DNA of 64,000 nt from Candidatus Thiodiazotropha endoloripes (GTDB lineage: Bacteria > Pseudomonadota > Gammaproteobacteria > Chromatiales > Chromatiaceae). The notes beneath the pieces were generated by a model, which was not told the origin of the DNA, ran no database searches, and was given only the letters and a program-made list of their open reading frames with translations. A program made the position numbers and the translations under genes. Below are positions 38,110-47,723 of this stretch, piece after piece; the first letter of the stretch is position 1, and every line of letters begins with the position of its first letter. The DNA lies in assembly GCA_001709035.1 (NCBI GenBank), contig LVKA01000008.1, positions 744,001 through 808,000 of the forward strand. Reading direction: 5' to 3'.

Positions 38110-38439
38110 ATTCCTGCCTCCTTGTTTTATGCTTAGACTACTCATTTTAGGCCAAATATCATCGGTTATAGGCAGAACGTGTCTTGATATTTTCTGATCA
38201 GGATAGACCTGCTTGTTGCATGTTATGGTGACATCTACGAATCATTGTTGCCGCGCCATTCATACCATACGGGCTACCTGAGCGGTTCCGGTTGAGCTGG
38301 TGACAGCCTGTCCGATGCCCGGGCCCCGACATGCACCGGGATGATGACACTCGGGCAATCAACGCGTTGCGATCCGCAGATAAGTGAATCCACTGATCCA
38401 ATTTGCGCTTATTCCCAGTCAATGGAGAACTGAAAAAGC
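38110..38439. other. intergenic region, nothing recognised
   Basis: About 330 bases lie between the secreted repeat protein and the AcuI-like reductase. No gene, repeat or structured element is evident; it holds the promoter of the secreted protein gene. Confidence 0.4.
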
Positions 38440-39426
38440 TTAAACCTCAACCAGTGTGCGCCCGAAAATTTCGCCGGAGAGCATTCGTTCGAAGGTATCG
38501 GGTAACTGCTCCAGGTTGATTTTCTGTTGCACGATATCATCCAGGTGTCTGGGTTTCAGGTCGGTCGCCAGGCGCTGCCATATCTCAGTGCGGAGCGGGT
38601 ATGGACAGCCTGCGGAATCGATACCCAGCAGACTCACACCCCTGAGGATGAAGGGCATCACCGTGGTATTCAGTTGATGGCCGCCGGCCAGGCCGATCGA
38701 GGCAATATTACCCCAGGGTCTGATCTTGCAGGCTATGCTGGAGAGCATGGCGCCTCCGACATTGTCCACGGCACCGCCCCAGTGTGCCCGCTCAAGGGCG
38801 TGATGGGCGGGGGGGATCTTGTCCCGGCCCAGCACCTCCTGGGCACCCAGGTGTTCCAGATAACCCTGTTGTTCCTGCTTGCCGGTGACCGCATGAACTT
38901 CAAAGCCCTCACCGTCGAAGATATTCACTGCAATACTGCCAACCCCGCCGGTTGCACCAGTGATCAGAATAGGGCCCATGTCAGGCTGTTGGCCATTGAC
39001 CTCCATCCGGTGCAGTGCCAGAGCGGCCGTGAAGCCTGCAGTACCCAACGCCATCGATTGATCCAGGGTGAGGCCTTCCGGCAGAGGGATCACCCAATCT
39101 GCCGGTACTCTGAGATACTCGGCATAACCACCATCTGCAGTGGCGGACATTTCGTAACCGGTGACGACGACCTGATCCCCCTCTTTGAATCGCCGGTCAT
39201 TACTCTCTGCCACTTCACCGGCGGCATCGATTCCGCCGGTCAGCGGGAAGTGTCTGAGGATCTTGCCTTTGCCCGTGCCTGCCAGGGCATCCTTATAGTT
39301 GATGCTGGAGTAGCGTACTCTGATCAACACCTCGCCTTTTTCCGGCGAATCCAGTGATAGTTCTTCGATACCGGCAGAGTGCTCTGAGTTTTTAAAGTTT
39401 ATCCGGAACGCTCTATATGAGTTCAT
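38440..39426 (-). CDS. acuI: YhdH/AcuI-family NADPH quinone/acryloyl-CoA reductase
   Basis: An MDR-superfamily oxidoreductase of about 328 residues. It shows SSINYKDALAGTGKGKI and the cofactor loop ILITGATGGVGSIAVNI, and it lacks zinc-ligand cysteines, as in AcuI/YhdH. AcuI reduces acryloyl-CoA to propionyl-CoA, but close relatives are only annotated as quinone reductases, so the symbol is tentative. ATG 39426 follows GGAG and lies 5 bp after the fumarase stop, so it is in an operon with the fumarase. Confidence 0.8.
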   Translation of the reverse strand: MNSYRAFRINFKNSEHSAGIEELSLDSPEKGEVLIRVRYSSINYKDALAGTGKGKILRHFPLTGGIDAAGEVAESNDRRFKEGDQVVVTGYEMSATADGGYAEYLRVPADWVIPLPEGLTLDQSMALGTAGFTAALALHRMEVNGQQPDMGPILITGATGGVGSIAVNIFDGEGFEVHAVTGKQEQQGYLEHLGAQEVLGRDKIPPAHHALERAHWGGAVDNVGGAMLSSIACKIRPWGNIASIGLAGGHQLNTTVMPFILRGVSLLGIDSAGCPYPLRTEIWQRLATDLKPRHLDDIVQQKINLEQLPDTFERMLSGEIFGRTLVEV

Positions 39427-39431
39427 GATGA

Positions 39432-40955
39432 CTACTCCGTAACAACTGGTATTTTCCCAATCCTGTCCCGCCACTCGGCAGGGCCTGTCTGGTGAACGGA
39501 AATCCCTTGGCTGTCGACCGCAACGGTTACCGGGAAATCCACCACTTCAAACTCCCGGATCGCCTCCATGCCCAGGTCTTCGAAGGCAAGCACCTTTGAA
39601 CTGCGGATTGCTTTGGAAACCAAATAGGCGGCACCGCCGACGGCCATCAAATAGACCGCTTTATGTTTTTTAATCGCTTCCAACGCCGTGGGGCCACGTT
39701 CAGCTTTGCCGACCATACCAAGCAGTCCCGCCTGGCCAAGCATGGTTTCACTGAATTTGTCCATGCGGGTTGCTGTGGTTGGGCCGGCCGGTCCGACCAC
39801 CTCATCACGCACCGGATCCACCGGCCCTACGTAGTAGATAAAACGATTGGTGAAGTCCACATTGCTTGGAAGCGCCTCCCCCTTTTCAAGCAGCTCGGTA
39901 ATCCTTTTGTGGGCGGCATCGCGTCCGGTCAGCAGCTTGCCGTTCAACAGGATCAATTCACCCGGCTTCCAGCTGGCGATTTCCTCTCTGCTGACCTCAT
40001 CCAGATTGACCCGTCGTGCTTCGGGTGAGGCCTCCCAGGTAACCGCTGGCCAGTCATTGGCCTGGGGTGGGGTGAGTTGGGCAGGACCGCTGCCGTCGAG
40101 GGTAAACTCCACATGCCGGGTTGCGGCGCAGTTGGGAATCATTGCCACCGGCAGCGATGCGGCATGGGTTGGAAAATCACTGATCTTTACATCCAGAACA
40201 GTGGTCAGTCCGCCAAGCCCCTGTGCCCCGATACCCAGGGCGTTGACTTTCTCGAACAGCTCCAGGCGCAGTTCATCCTTACGGTTCTGCGGCCCTCGGG
40301 CAACCAGCTCATGAATATCGATGGGTTCCATCAGGGCCTCTTTGGCCAGCAGCATGGCTTTTTCGGCACTGCCGCCGACGCCAATACCCAGCATGCCCGG
40401 GGGACACCATCCGGCACCCATTTTCGGCAGCTCCTCAATCACCCAGTCCACCAGGGAGCCGGAAGGATTAAGGACTTTGAAGCGGGATTTGTTTTCCGAA
40501 CCACCCCCTTTGGCGGCGATCTTAATCTCCACTTTATCGCCCCGTACCAATTCAGTGTGGACAATGGCAGGCGTGTTGTCACCGGTATTCTTGCGTGCAC
40601 CGAGAGGGTCATTGACCATGGAAAATCTGAGTACGTTGTCAGGGTGGGCGTAGCCGTGGCGCACCCCTTCATTGACCATCTCAGTAACACTCATGCTGCT
40701 GTCCCAGCTGACATCCATGCCGATTTTCAGAAACACCACCACCATGCCGGTATCCTGACAGACCGGCCGACGTCCTTCAGCGCACATCCGGGAGTTGACC
40801 AGTATCTGGGCCATGGCGTCCTTGGCCGCCGGGCTCTGCTCCTTTTCCCAGGCTTCACCCATAGCCTTGAGAAAATCGGCAGGGTGGTAGTAAGAGATGA
40901 ACTGAATGGCGTCTGCAACGCTTTGGATGAAATCATCCTGGCGAATTTGTGTCAT
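39432..40955 (-). CDS. fumA: class I fumarate hydratase (iron-sulfur)
   Basis: A 507-residue oxygen-sensitive 4Fe-4S fumarase that interconverts fumarate and malate in the TCA cycle. The N-terminal alpha domain carries the cluster Cys region (RRPVCQDTGMVVVF), later GMLGIGVGGSAEKAMLLAKE, and the beta domain ends with VVDFPVTVAVDSQGISVH. Length matches the single-chain class I type. A reductase follows in the operon; the 2-oxoglutarate dehydrogenase genes lie upstream. An inverted-repeat element lies just upstream (41009-41226). Confidence 0.95.
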   Translation of the reverse strand: MTQIRQDDFIQSVADAIQFISYYHPADFLKAMGEAWEKEQSPAAKDAMAQILVNSRMCAEGRRPVCQDTGMVVVFLKIGMDVSWDSSMSVTEMVNEGVRHGYAHPDNVLRFSMVNDPLGARKNTGDNTPAIVHTELVRGDKVEIKIAAKGGGSENKSRFKVLNPSGSLVDWVIEELPKMGAGWCPPGMLGIGVGGSAEKAMLLAKEALMEPIDIHELVARGPQNRKDELRLELFEKVNALGIGAQGLGGLTTVLDVKISDFPTHAASLPVAMIPNCAATRHVEFTLDGSGPAQLTPPQANDWPAVTWEASPEARRVNLDEVSREEIASWKPGELILLNGKLLTGRDAAHKRITELLEKGEALPSNVDFTNRFIYYVGPVDPVRDEVVGPAGPTTATRMDKFSETMLGQAGLLGMVGKAERGPTALEAIKKHKAVYLMAVGGAAYLVSKAIRSSKVLAFEDLGMEAIREFEVVDFPVTVAVDSQGISVHQTGPAEWRDRIGKIPVVTE

Positions 40956-41008
40956 GGTCTATCCTGTCTTAACCGACTATCGGTAAGAAATATTGTAGTT
41001 TTGTTTCT

Positions 41009-41226
41009 AGGACCTGTTAACACTCACCCAATTCGCCCTACTGGGGCTGTTATTGTCTCCAGCAAGGTAGAATGAGTGTGGTGTTGTTATTCTACATAAG
41101 CGAATGATAGCCCCGCTAGGCGTTGCTTGTCGCTCATTTGAAACAATCAAACCTCTCTCCTTGCGCCTTGATTGGTACTTTTTTCAGGCACAACAGGGCG
41201 TATTGGATGAGTGTTAGCAGTCCCTA
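41009..41226. mobile_element. long inverted-repeat element, second copy (MITE-like)
   Basis: This copy is 214 bp between TA flanks (41011-41224). Its left end TAGGACCTGTTAACACT mirrors its right end AGTGTTAGCAGTCCCTA with a few mismatches. The interior matches the 50739-51003 element, including the GAATGAG, AAGCGAATGATA and CGTTGC...TCGCTCATTTG blocks, but lacks about 50 internal bases. It has no transposase. It sits upstream of fumA and follows a C, giving C-TA-element-TA. Confidence 0.8.
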
Positions 41227-41355
41227 ATTCTTGTGCAGTGTTGGATGAAATCAGCAAAATAGGGGGAGTTCATCAACCCTGCTGTAACTCGTGCTATGGG
41301 GTTCTGTGAGTATTTCATGGACCGGTGATCGCTGTAAGGCGTGCCTGGAGTAAAC

Positions 41356-41374
41356 GACCATCTGGTTGATGGTC
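41356..41374 (-). terminator. possible terminator downstream of sucB
   Basis: GACCATC and GATGGTC form a 7-bp stem with a 5-base loop, about 85 bp past the sucB stop on the minus strand. An AT-rich ATTTTAT lies on the plus side, so it could also terminate plus-strand transcripts. Confidence 0.35.
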
Positions 41375-41400
41375 ATTTTATCAACCCGGTGAGTGCCAGA

Positions 41401-41414
41401 ACCTGTTAACAGGT
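41401..41414. repeat. short palindrome of the inverted-repeat family
   Basis: ACCTGTTAACAGGT is a perfect palindrome and equals the core of the form at 10361-10378 with end-base changes (AGAACC...GGTCCT). It lies about 45 bp downstream of sucB. Confidence 0.6.
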
Positions 41415-41459
41415 CCTGGCGCCTATTCGAAAACCGCTTCGATTGAGTTTGTTGTCGGT

Positions 41460-42650
41460 TTAAATCTCCAATAGCAAGCGACTCGGATCTTCAAGCAGTT
41501 GCTTTATGGTCACCAGAAACTGTACCGCATCCCGCCCATCTATGATTCGATGATCATAGGAGAGGGCCAGATACATCATCGGTCGGATGACGATCTCTCC
41601 TTTCTCAACCACCGCTCGCTGCTGAATTGAATGCATGCCGAGTATGGCGCTCTGGGGCGGATTGAGAATCGGGGTTGAGAGCATCGATCCGAACACACCG
41701 CCATTGGTGATGGAGAAGGTGCCTCCGGTGAGGTCATCGTAGCTCAGGGTACCCTGCTTGGCTTTTTCACCATACTCCCTGATGCGTTGTTCGATGGCGG
41801 CAAAGCTGAGTTGATCCGCATCACGCAGGATCGGTACCACCAGCCCCCGTGGTGAGGAAACCGCAATGCCGATATCGAAATAGCCATGATAGAGAATGTC
41901 GTCTCCATCCATAGTGGCATTGACGATGGGAAACTGCTTCAGAGCTTCAACTGCAGCCTTGACGAAAAATGACATGAAGCCGAGACGCACATCGTGCTTT
42001 TTCTCAAAACTCTCCCGGTAGGTAACCCGCAGATTGGAGACCGCCTGCAGATTGACTTCATTGAATGTGGTGAGTATGGCTGCGGTATGCTGAGCTTCCA
42101 CCAGACGTTCAGCCACACGCTTGCGCAGACGTGTCATCGGAACCCGCTCTTCGATGCGTCCCTCAGAGGCTGCCTGGGCGGTTGGAGTCGCAGGTTGGGC
42201 GGCAGTCTGAGTCGGTTGGGCCGCAATCGCCGCTTCCACATCGGCTTTTACGATACGGCCGTTTTTACCGCTGCCTTTGATGGTAGCGGGATCGATGCCG
42301 CTTTCTTTCACCAAACGCCTTACCGCAGGTGATAACACCGGTGCCTCATCAGCGGCAGCCGCTGCACTCTCCACAGGCATGGATGAGGCAGCTGCGGGGC
42401 TGGCGGCTGCTTTGCCTGCTTCCATCAAAGCCAATACGTCTTCAGCCTGGACCGTCTCACCCACTTTGAATCGGATCTCTTTCAGTACCCCGTCCTGAGG
42501 CGCCGGTACTTCGAGTACCACTTTGTCGGTTTCGAGGTCGACCAGTGTTTCATCCTGGGTCACCGATTCGCCGGGCTGCTTGTGCCAGCTCAGTATGGTG
42601 GCGTCGGAGACAGACTCGGGAAGTTGTGGAACACGTAGTTCAATGCTCAT
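41460..42650 (-). CDS. sucB: 2-oxoglutarate dehydrogenase E2 (dihydrolipoamide succinyltransferase)
   Basis: A 396-residue E2. The N-terminal lipoyl domain carries the lipoylated Lys in [12 protein letters not shown] (about residue 43). An Ala/Pro-rich linker, a peripheral subunit-binding domain ([20 protein letters not shown]) and the catalytic domain with [11 protein letters not shown] (active-site His) follow. It transfers the succinyl group to CoA. It overlaps the upstream sucA by 4 bp (ATGA), showing translational coupling. No E3 (lpd) gene follows, so E3 must be supplied from elsewhere. Confidence 0.96.
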   Translation of the reverse strand: MSIELRVPQLPESVSDATILSWHKQPGESVTQDETLVDLETDKVVLEVPAPQDGVLKEIRFKVGETVQAEDVLALMEAGKAAASPAAASSMPVESAAAAADEAPVLSPAVRRLVKESGIDPATIKGSGKNGRIVKADVEAAIAAQPTQTAAQPATPTAQAASEGRIEERVPMTRLRKRVAERLVEAQHTAAILTTFNEVNLQAVSNLRVTYRESFEKKHDVRLGFMSFFVKAAVEALKQFPIVNATMDGDDILYHGYFDIGIAVSSPRGLVVPILRDADQLSFAAIEQRIREYGEKAKQGTLSYDDLTGGTFSITNGGVFGSMLSTPILNPPQSAILGMHSIQQRAVVEKGEIVIRPMMYLALSYDHRIIDGRDAVQFLVTIKQLLEDPSRLLLEI

Positions 42651-45508
42651 TGTTGATATGCCTGATTCCTATAGTTCATTCTGGGGTTAATGCGTCCGGT
42701 GAGTGCCTCGTCGATCAAGGTCTCTTGCTGGGCAATGTGAACGGAGCGATAGCCGACTGCCGGTGCTGCAGCTGTGGAGCGCCCCACGTAGTGGAGTTGT
42801 CTGTTCTTACTGGTTAACGCGTAGAAACGGTGCTTGATCTGATCCCAGGCACCCTGATTTTGCGGCTCTTCCTGACACCAGATAATCATCTCGGCATTTT
42901 TATACTGTTTGATGATTTTATCGAATTCCTTTTGCGGGAATGGATAGAGCTGTTCGATCCGGATGATCGCAACATCCTCAAGACCTCTCGAACGACGGGT
43001 CTCGAGCAGCTCGTAATAGACCTTGCCGGTGCAGAGGACAACCCGATTCACCTTCTTCGGGTCGATCTCATCGATCTCATCGATGACATTCTCAAACCTA
43101 CCTTCGAGGAGCGACTGTTTGGATGAGGTCGCCAGACGATGGCGCAACAGACTTTTGGGTGTCAGTACCACCAGTGGGTGACGGTAAGGGCGAACGAGCT
43201 GCCGGCGTAACAGATGAAAGATCTGCGAGGCGTTGGTTGGGCAGCAGACCTGAATGTTATGATTGGCGCAGAGCCGTAGAAAACGTTCTGGCCTGGCTGA
43301 GGAGTGTTCCGCACCCTGTCCCTCATAACCATGAGGCAGCAGCATCACGAGGCCGCACAGCAGCCCCCATTTTTCACCGCCCGAAGTGATGAACTGATCG
43401 ATCACCACCTGAGCTCCATTGGCAAAGTCTCCGAACTGGGCTTCCCAGATGGTTAGTGAGTTAGGATCGGCAGTTGCATAACCATACTCGTAACCGAGGA
43501 CGGCCTCTTCCGACAGCAGGGAATCGATGACCAGGAAATCTGCCTGATCCTGACTCAGATGCTGCAGTGGTATCAGCGCTTCACCATTGGTTTGATTATG
43601 CAGTACCGCATGACGGTGGAAAAAGGTGCCTCGACCTGAATCCTGACCGGACAGGCGTATCGGTACACCTTTCGCCAATAACGATGCGTAGGCCATATTC
43701 TCAGCGAAACCCCAATCGATCAGTTGGTCTCCGCTCGCCATACGACGTCGTTCGGTCCAGATTTTTTCCACTCTGGGATGGAGCTCGAATCCGCCCGCTA
43801 CATGTAATAATGACTCTGCCAACTGGGTGAATTCGTCAATTGAGATGGCCGTGTCGCAAGGGTGTTCCCACTCGATGCCACGAAAGTTGTTCCAACGTAC
43901 CGCGTAGGGGTGGCGCAATGCGCAGGTAACCGGACGGGCTTCAACGATGCCGGCTTCAAGTGATTCACGGTAATTGTTGACCAGGTCCCGGGCTTCCTGA
44001 GGGCTGATTGCCGACTCTTGCACAAGCTTGTCCGCATACAGGGTTCGGATGGTTGGATGGTTGCGGATCTTGCTGTACATCTCTGGTTGGGTAACCGCAG
44101 GTTCATCCGCCTCATTGTGTCCCAGCCGGCGGTAGCAAATCATATCGATCACCACATCCTTACGGAAGCGCATGCGAAAATCGAGTGCCAGCCGAGTGAT
44201 GTACATGACCGCCTCAGGATCATCCCCGTTGACATGGAAGATCGGCGCCTGGACCATTTTTGCCACGTCTGTGCAGTAGAGGGTTGAACGGGTGTCGAGG
44301 GGGTTGCTGGTGGTAAAACCGATCTGGTTGTTGGTGATGATATGCACCGTGCCACCGGTTGAATAACCGCGGGTCTGGGAGAGATTGAGCGTCTCCATCA
44401 CCACCCCTTGACCGGCAAAGGCTGAGTCCCCGTGAATCAGTATCGGCAATACCCTTGATCCGTCGTGATCGCCCCGACGCCGTTGTCGGGCACGCACCGA
44501 TCCTTCAATCACCGGATTGATGATCTCCAGGTGGGAGGGGTTGAATCCCAGTACAGTATGGACAATGCCCCCTGGTGTATCGATGTCGGTGGAGAATCCC
44601 ATATGGTATTTCACATCGCCGGCCAGGCGCTGGGGATCCACGGTGACCCGGCCTTCGAACTCATCAAATATCTCTTGTGGCGGTTTACCGAGAATGTTGG
44701 TCAGAACATTGATTCTTCCCCGGTGGGCCATACCGATGACCGCTTCATTGATGTCATTCTTACCGGCATGTTGTATTAACTCGTCAAGCAGCGGTATCAG
44801 GGTCTCCCCACCTTCCAGCGAAAAACGCTTCTGACCGACATAGCGGGTATGCAGATACTTTTCGATGCCTTCCGCCGCCGTCAGCAGGGTCAGCAGCCAA
44901 CGCTTCTCTTTGACACTGAACTGCTGAAACAGGTGGCGCTGTTCGATACGTTCCTGGATCCAGCGTTTCTGTTTGGTATCAGTGATATGGCCATACTCTG
45001 TGCCGATACTGCCGCAGTAGCTTTTCTTCACCAGCTCGATGATATCCTTTAATGCCATGCGTTCTGGAGCGAACAGCGAGCCGGTGTTATAGATCGTGTT
45101 TTGATCGATGATGTCCAGCTTGTGATAGGCCAGGTCGAGATCATCAACAGAAACCATATCTCGAAGTTTCAGAGGATCAAGGTCTGCATTCTGGTGGCCA
45201 CGCATACGATAACCATTGATATAACGTAGTACTGAAGCCTGCTGTTCGGCAGCGGCTGGGGAGAGGTTCTCCTGTGGTGAGGCGGTGGCTGAACGCTTCT
45301 CTTTGACCAAATGCAGAAAGCGCTGCCTGATCGGTTCATGGGCTGTGTCGAGCTTCTCCTGTTGAGGCAACTCGTCAAATTTATGCCGCCAATCGGGCGG
45401 AATGCTCTCCGGGTCTTTCAGGTAGGATTCGTAGAGTTCTTCGACAAAAGAGGCATTGCCTCCGGAAAAGGCAGAGGTGGATCTAAGGACATCCAGAGTT
45501 TTGCTCAT
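42647..45508 (-). CDS. sucA: 2-oxoglutarate dehydrogenase E1
   Basis: A thiamine-diphosphate enzyme of about 953 residues that decarboxylates 2-oxoglutarate in the TCA cycle. The start is ATG 45508 ([20 protein letters not shown]); the open frame continues further upstream. The N-terminal [21 protein letters not shown] matches SucA, the TPP-binding core has [19 protein letters not shown], and the C terminus contains [14 protein letters not shown]. The usual length. It precedes sucB. Confidence 0.97.
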   Translation of the reverse strand: MSKTLDVLRSTSAFSGGNASFVEELYESYLKDPESIPPDWRHKFDELPQQEKLDTAHEPIRQRFLHLVKEKRSATASPQENLSPAAAEQQASVLRYINGYRMRGHQNADLDPLKLRDMVSVDDLDLAYHKLDIIDQNTIYNTGSLFAPERMALKDIIELVKKSYCGSIGTEYGHITDTKQKRWIQERIEQRHLFQQFSVKEKRWLLTLLTAAEGIEKYLHTRYVGQKRFSLEGGETLIPLLDELIQHAGKNDINEAVIGMAHRGRINVLTNILGKPPQEIFDEFEGRVTVDPQRLAGDVKYHMGFSTDIDTPGGIVHTVLGFNPSHLEIINPVIEGSVRARQRRRGDHDGSRVLPILIHGDSAFAGQGVVMETLNLSQTRGYSTGGTVHIITNNQIGFTTSNPLDTRSTLYCTDVAKMVQAPIFHVNGDDPEAVMYITRLALDFRMRFRKDVVIDMICYRRLGHNEADEPAVTQPEMYSKIRNHPTIRTLYADKLVQESAISPQEARDLVNNYRESLEAGIVEARPVTCALRHPYAVRWNNFRGIEWEHPCDTAISIDEFTQLAESLLHVAGGFELHPRVEKIWTERRRMASGDQLIDWGFAENMAYASLLAKGVPIRLSGQDSGRGTFFHRHAVLHNQTNGEALIPLQHLSQDQADFLVIDSLLSEEAVLGYEYGYATADPNSLTIWEAQFGDFANGAQVVIDQFITSGGEKWGLLCGLVMLLPHGYEGQGAEHSSARPERFLRLCANHNIQVCCPTNASQIFHLLRRQLVRPYRHPLVVLTPKSLLRHRLATSSKQSLLEGRFENVIDEIDEIDPKKVNRVVLCTGKVYYELLETRRSRGLEDVAIIRIEQLYPFPQKEFDKIIKQYKNAEMIIWCQEEPQNQGAWDQIKHRFYALTSKNRQLHYVGRSTAAAPAVGYRSVHIAQQETLIDEALTGRINPRMNYRNQAYQQ

Positions 45509-46061
45509 TGTGTGATTGAAACCATTTGGTTGCAGATAACTTATTTTTGGGCAGCTATCAGTAAATGTTAGCACAGGCGGGGCGTGTTACCACCTGCCCA
45601 AACTGCTCCAAGATGGCTGGATTTAGATTTTTTAGAGTCGAAGTAACAGGGGCTTGGTCATTCACTATCACCACATCAGGTTTTGAAAAACTGCCATCGG
45701 TGATCTCCATTGGATTCGATCGCCAGCACTGAATAAACTTCATCTATGATTGTCTATATTGACCTCTGTTAACTGAATCTATTTGTTTGATAACAGATTT
45801 TGTGAAAAATTCAGCAAGCTTGTGTCAAAATAGGGAGCACCATTTCCTGGCTTGGCAGGATAACAAAAAGTCTGTGTTAAGCTGGATCCAATTAATAGGG
45901 TTTCGGATTTTACAGACGCTTAATGTTATAAATAAACCTGATGATAATAGCGTGATCCAATGATCTATATTAATAAAGATAATGGTGTATGGTGCTCAGG
46001 GTGCCGAATAACGTACAGAGTATCAGCCTTTCAAGTGGATAACTGAGCAGAGACTGAGAGA
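45509..46061. other. intergenic region, AT-rich
   Basis: About 550 bases hold the sucA promoter on one side and the small Lys-rich gene on the other. No repeat of the inverted family is present. A 61-codon minus frame at 45558-45743 has no support. Confidence 0.4.
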
Positions 46062-46325
46062 TTGCCAGACCAAGATAGCAACAAACTGAGGGTCAATCTT
46101 AATCCGATCTCCCTGGAGGCGGATCTGGCCTATTTTGGCGCCCGTCTTGAATTGGTCGGAGAGCCGGACACCCGTTATCAGGCCGCTCAATTGAAAGTCT
46201 ACAAGGCGCTGGAGACAGCACTTTGTGAGAATTTGAAAAGGCTACGAAAAAAAGAGTCCAAGTCTTCTTCGAAGAAGAAGGGTAAGTCCAAGTCCAAGTC
46301 CAAGAAGAGTGCTGACAAGTCTTAA
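46062..46325 (+). CDS. small protein with lysine-rich tail
   Basis: An 87-residue protein, starting at TTG 46062 after GAGAGA. Residues 1-60 look folded (LRVNLNPISLEADLAYFGARLEL); the last 25 are almost all Lys and Ser (KKKGKSKSKSKKS). The tail suggests nucleic acid or membrane-surface binding. It is convergent with another Lys-rich small protein. No family recognised; the TTG start lowers certainty. Confidence 0.55.
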   Translation: MPDQDSNKLRVNLNPISLEADLAYFGARLELVGEPDTRYQAAQLKVYKALETALCENLKRLRKKESKSSSKKKGKSKSKSKKSADKS

Positions 46326-46338
46326 CCAATCGGCAAAT

Positions 46339-46611
46339 TCAACGGTTCTGTTCCTCTTCGTTCAGCTTGGCATCGATCTCCTGCTCTGCCTGAGCCCAGT
46401 CCTCAATCGATTTACGCGGGTCGAAGCCGTGCTTTTCAGCGATATAATAGGCTGCTGTTTCGATCATCTGGTACCTTAAGCTTGGATCGATCGGGTTGGG
46501 CCTGCTCTCCAGCAGTGGTTCGCTACGTTTGGTTTTTTTTGCCTTCTTGGTCTTCTTCTCTTTTACCTTGTCATCAAGACCGTCTTTTGTTTTTTTTGAT
46601 TTTTTCCCCAT
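46339..46611 (-). CDS. small DUF2934 protein with lysine-rich head
   Basis: A protein of about 90 residues from ATG 46611, behind GGAGG. The first about 35 residues are Lys-rich (MGKKSKKTKDGLDDKVKEKK). The rest matches DUF2934 (YQMIETAAYYIAEKHGFDP, then DWAQAEQEIDAKL), a short helical domain of unknown role. It is convergent with the previous gene, 13 bp apart. The basic head may bind DNA, but that is a guess. Confidence 0.75.
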   Translation of the reverse strand: MGKKSKKTKDGLDDKVKEKKTKKAKKTKRSEPLLESRPNPIDPSLRYQMIETAAYYIAEKHGFDPRKSIEDWAQAEQEIDAKLNEEEQNR

Positions 46612-46680
46612 GGACTGGCCTCCTCTCTGAAGCTGATTTCCCCAATACATACCGAGTCGCCGGGTTAATGACAGACGGCA

Positions 46681-47130
46681 TTATTGCCAGAGTCCCATTC
46701 CTCTGTTTCTGGCCCGGGTTTCATAGGCCTGGTAAACCCCGAGCGTTTGCGGGTTGAGTGGGTCCCCAATGGATACACGTGCCAGACCGGCTTTCAGCAT
46801 CTGCAATGCGACATCCGCACCACCATGCCTTACTAATCCGAGTATAACACCCTTTGCTGTAAGCTTTTGGTATTCCACTGTGACGATGCGCCCCGCCAGG
46901 AGCATGGCCAAATGCCGTTTGGCATTGACAGTCCAGATTCTGGAGTGCGTGGGAATATGAATACCGGTCAGTTTTACCTGTCGATAGCGACCATCTGAAG
47001 TTTTAATCTGAATCAGTTCGCCACTGTCGACGCCAGTGACCTGTCCTTGGATGGAGGCGGCATGGCTGGTTTGGCCGATCATCAGGCAGACGGAGATAAG
47101 CGCAATCTGAATTAGCTGGGTATGTCTCAT
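46681..47130 (-). CDS. secreted staphylococcal-nuclease-like protein, probably inactive
   Basis: A 149-residue protein with a signal peptide (LIQIALISVCLMIGQTSHA). The mature part has the SNase OB-fold layout: VDSGELIQI, QVKLTGIHIP, LAMLLAGRIVTVEY and LKAGLARV, with a typical C-terminal YQAYETRARNRGMGLW. Catalytic residues differ: the RLxGIDaPE motif is KLTGIHIPT and DGDT is DSGE, so it probably binds rather than cuts. It lies just downstream of tRNA-Arg. Confidence 0.7.
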   Translation of the reverse strand: MRHTQLIQIALISVCLMIGQTSHAASIQGQVTGVDSGELIQIKTSDGRYRQVKLTGIHIPTHSRIWTVNAKRHLAMLLAGRIVTVEYQKLTAKGVILGLVRHGGADVALQMLKAGLARVSIGDPLNPQTLGVYQAYETRARNRGMGLWQ

Positions 47131-47182
47131 TCGATTGACTCGTATTGATGCCAGTGTTGCAACAGTGTGTCCCTCGGTGTTA

Positions 47183-47259
47183 TGGCGCCCTCGACAGGAG
47201 TCGAACCTGTGACCTATCGCTTAGGAGGCGATTGCTCTATCCTGCTGAGCTACGAGGGC
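47183..47259 (-). tRNA. tRNA-Arg (anticodon CCT)
   Basis: Minus-strand cloverleaf of 77 nt including an encoded CCA. Acceptor stem GCCCTCG / CGAGGGC, discriminator G, and anticodon stem ATCGC / GCGAT enclosing the loop CTCCTAA with CCT as anticodon. The T arm contains GGTTCGACTCC. It reads AGG arginine codons. Confidence 0.97.
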
Positions 47260-47723
47260 ATATGCTGATTGCTAACCAGGCATTAAGTATCCAGATATTT
47301 AGGCTACTAGAGCTGCTCAGGTGTTTCGGCGGCTCAAAGGCAATAGCCCATCCCATGTCAGGAGTTGTCTTACACAGGTTAGCCGTCATTTTAGCAAAAT
47401 CTGCTGACAGGTTGCTTTGTCAGAATCGATAAGGCCTGGGTTAGTATTTCCCTGTATGGGAGGCAAAATGGTACGCTGTTTTGCTCGGTTTTTAAACTGC
47501 CAAACCATCGCTCCACATAACCTTGCCTAATCTACTTGCTGATCGATAGCAGGTTCTGGTAAACCCTTCTGTAGAGACAATCCATGGCAACATTGAGGGT
47601 GGAATTTCAAGAATTTCCGTTAAAATTGCATCCAAACCGGAAAATGATACGTATAAAACTGATAGCACTGATGGTCGTTCCAGCGGTCTATTGGAGAAAG
47701 AAATATAAAAGCGGTGATTAAAC
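47260..47723. other. intergenic region upstream of arsS
   Basis: About 460 bases lie between tRNA-Arg and the arsS-like gene. No gene or element recognised; the ORFs in this gap have no support. It should contain the divergent promoters of the tRNA and the operon. Confidence 0.4.

Noticed and set aside
38527-39357. 276-codon plus-strand frame opposite the AcuI-like gene
   Set aside because: Antisense shadow of a well-supported gene.
40077-41075. 332-codon frame on the plus strand opposite fumA
   Set aside because: It is the antisense of a clear class I fumarase and has no recognisable motifs of its own.
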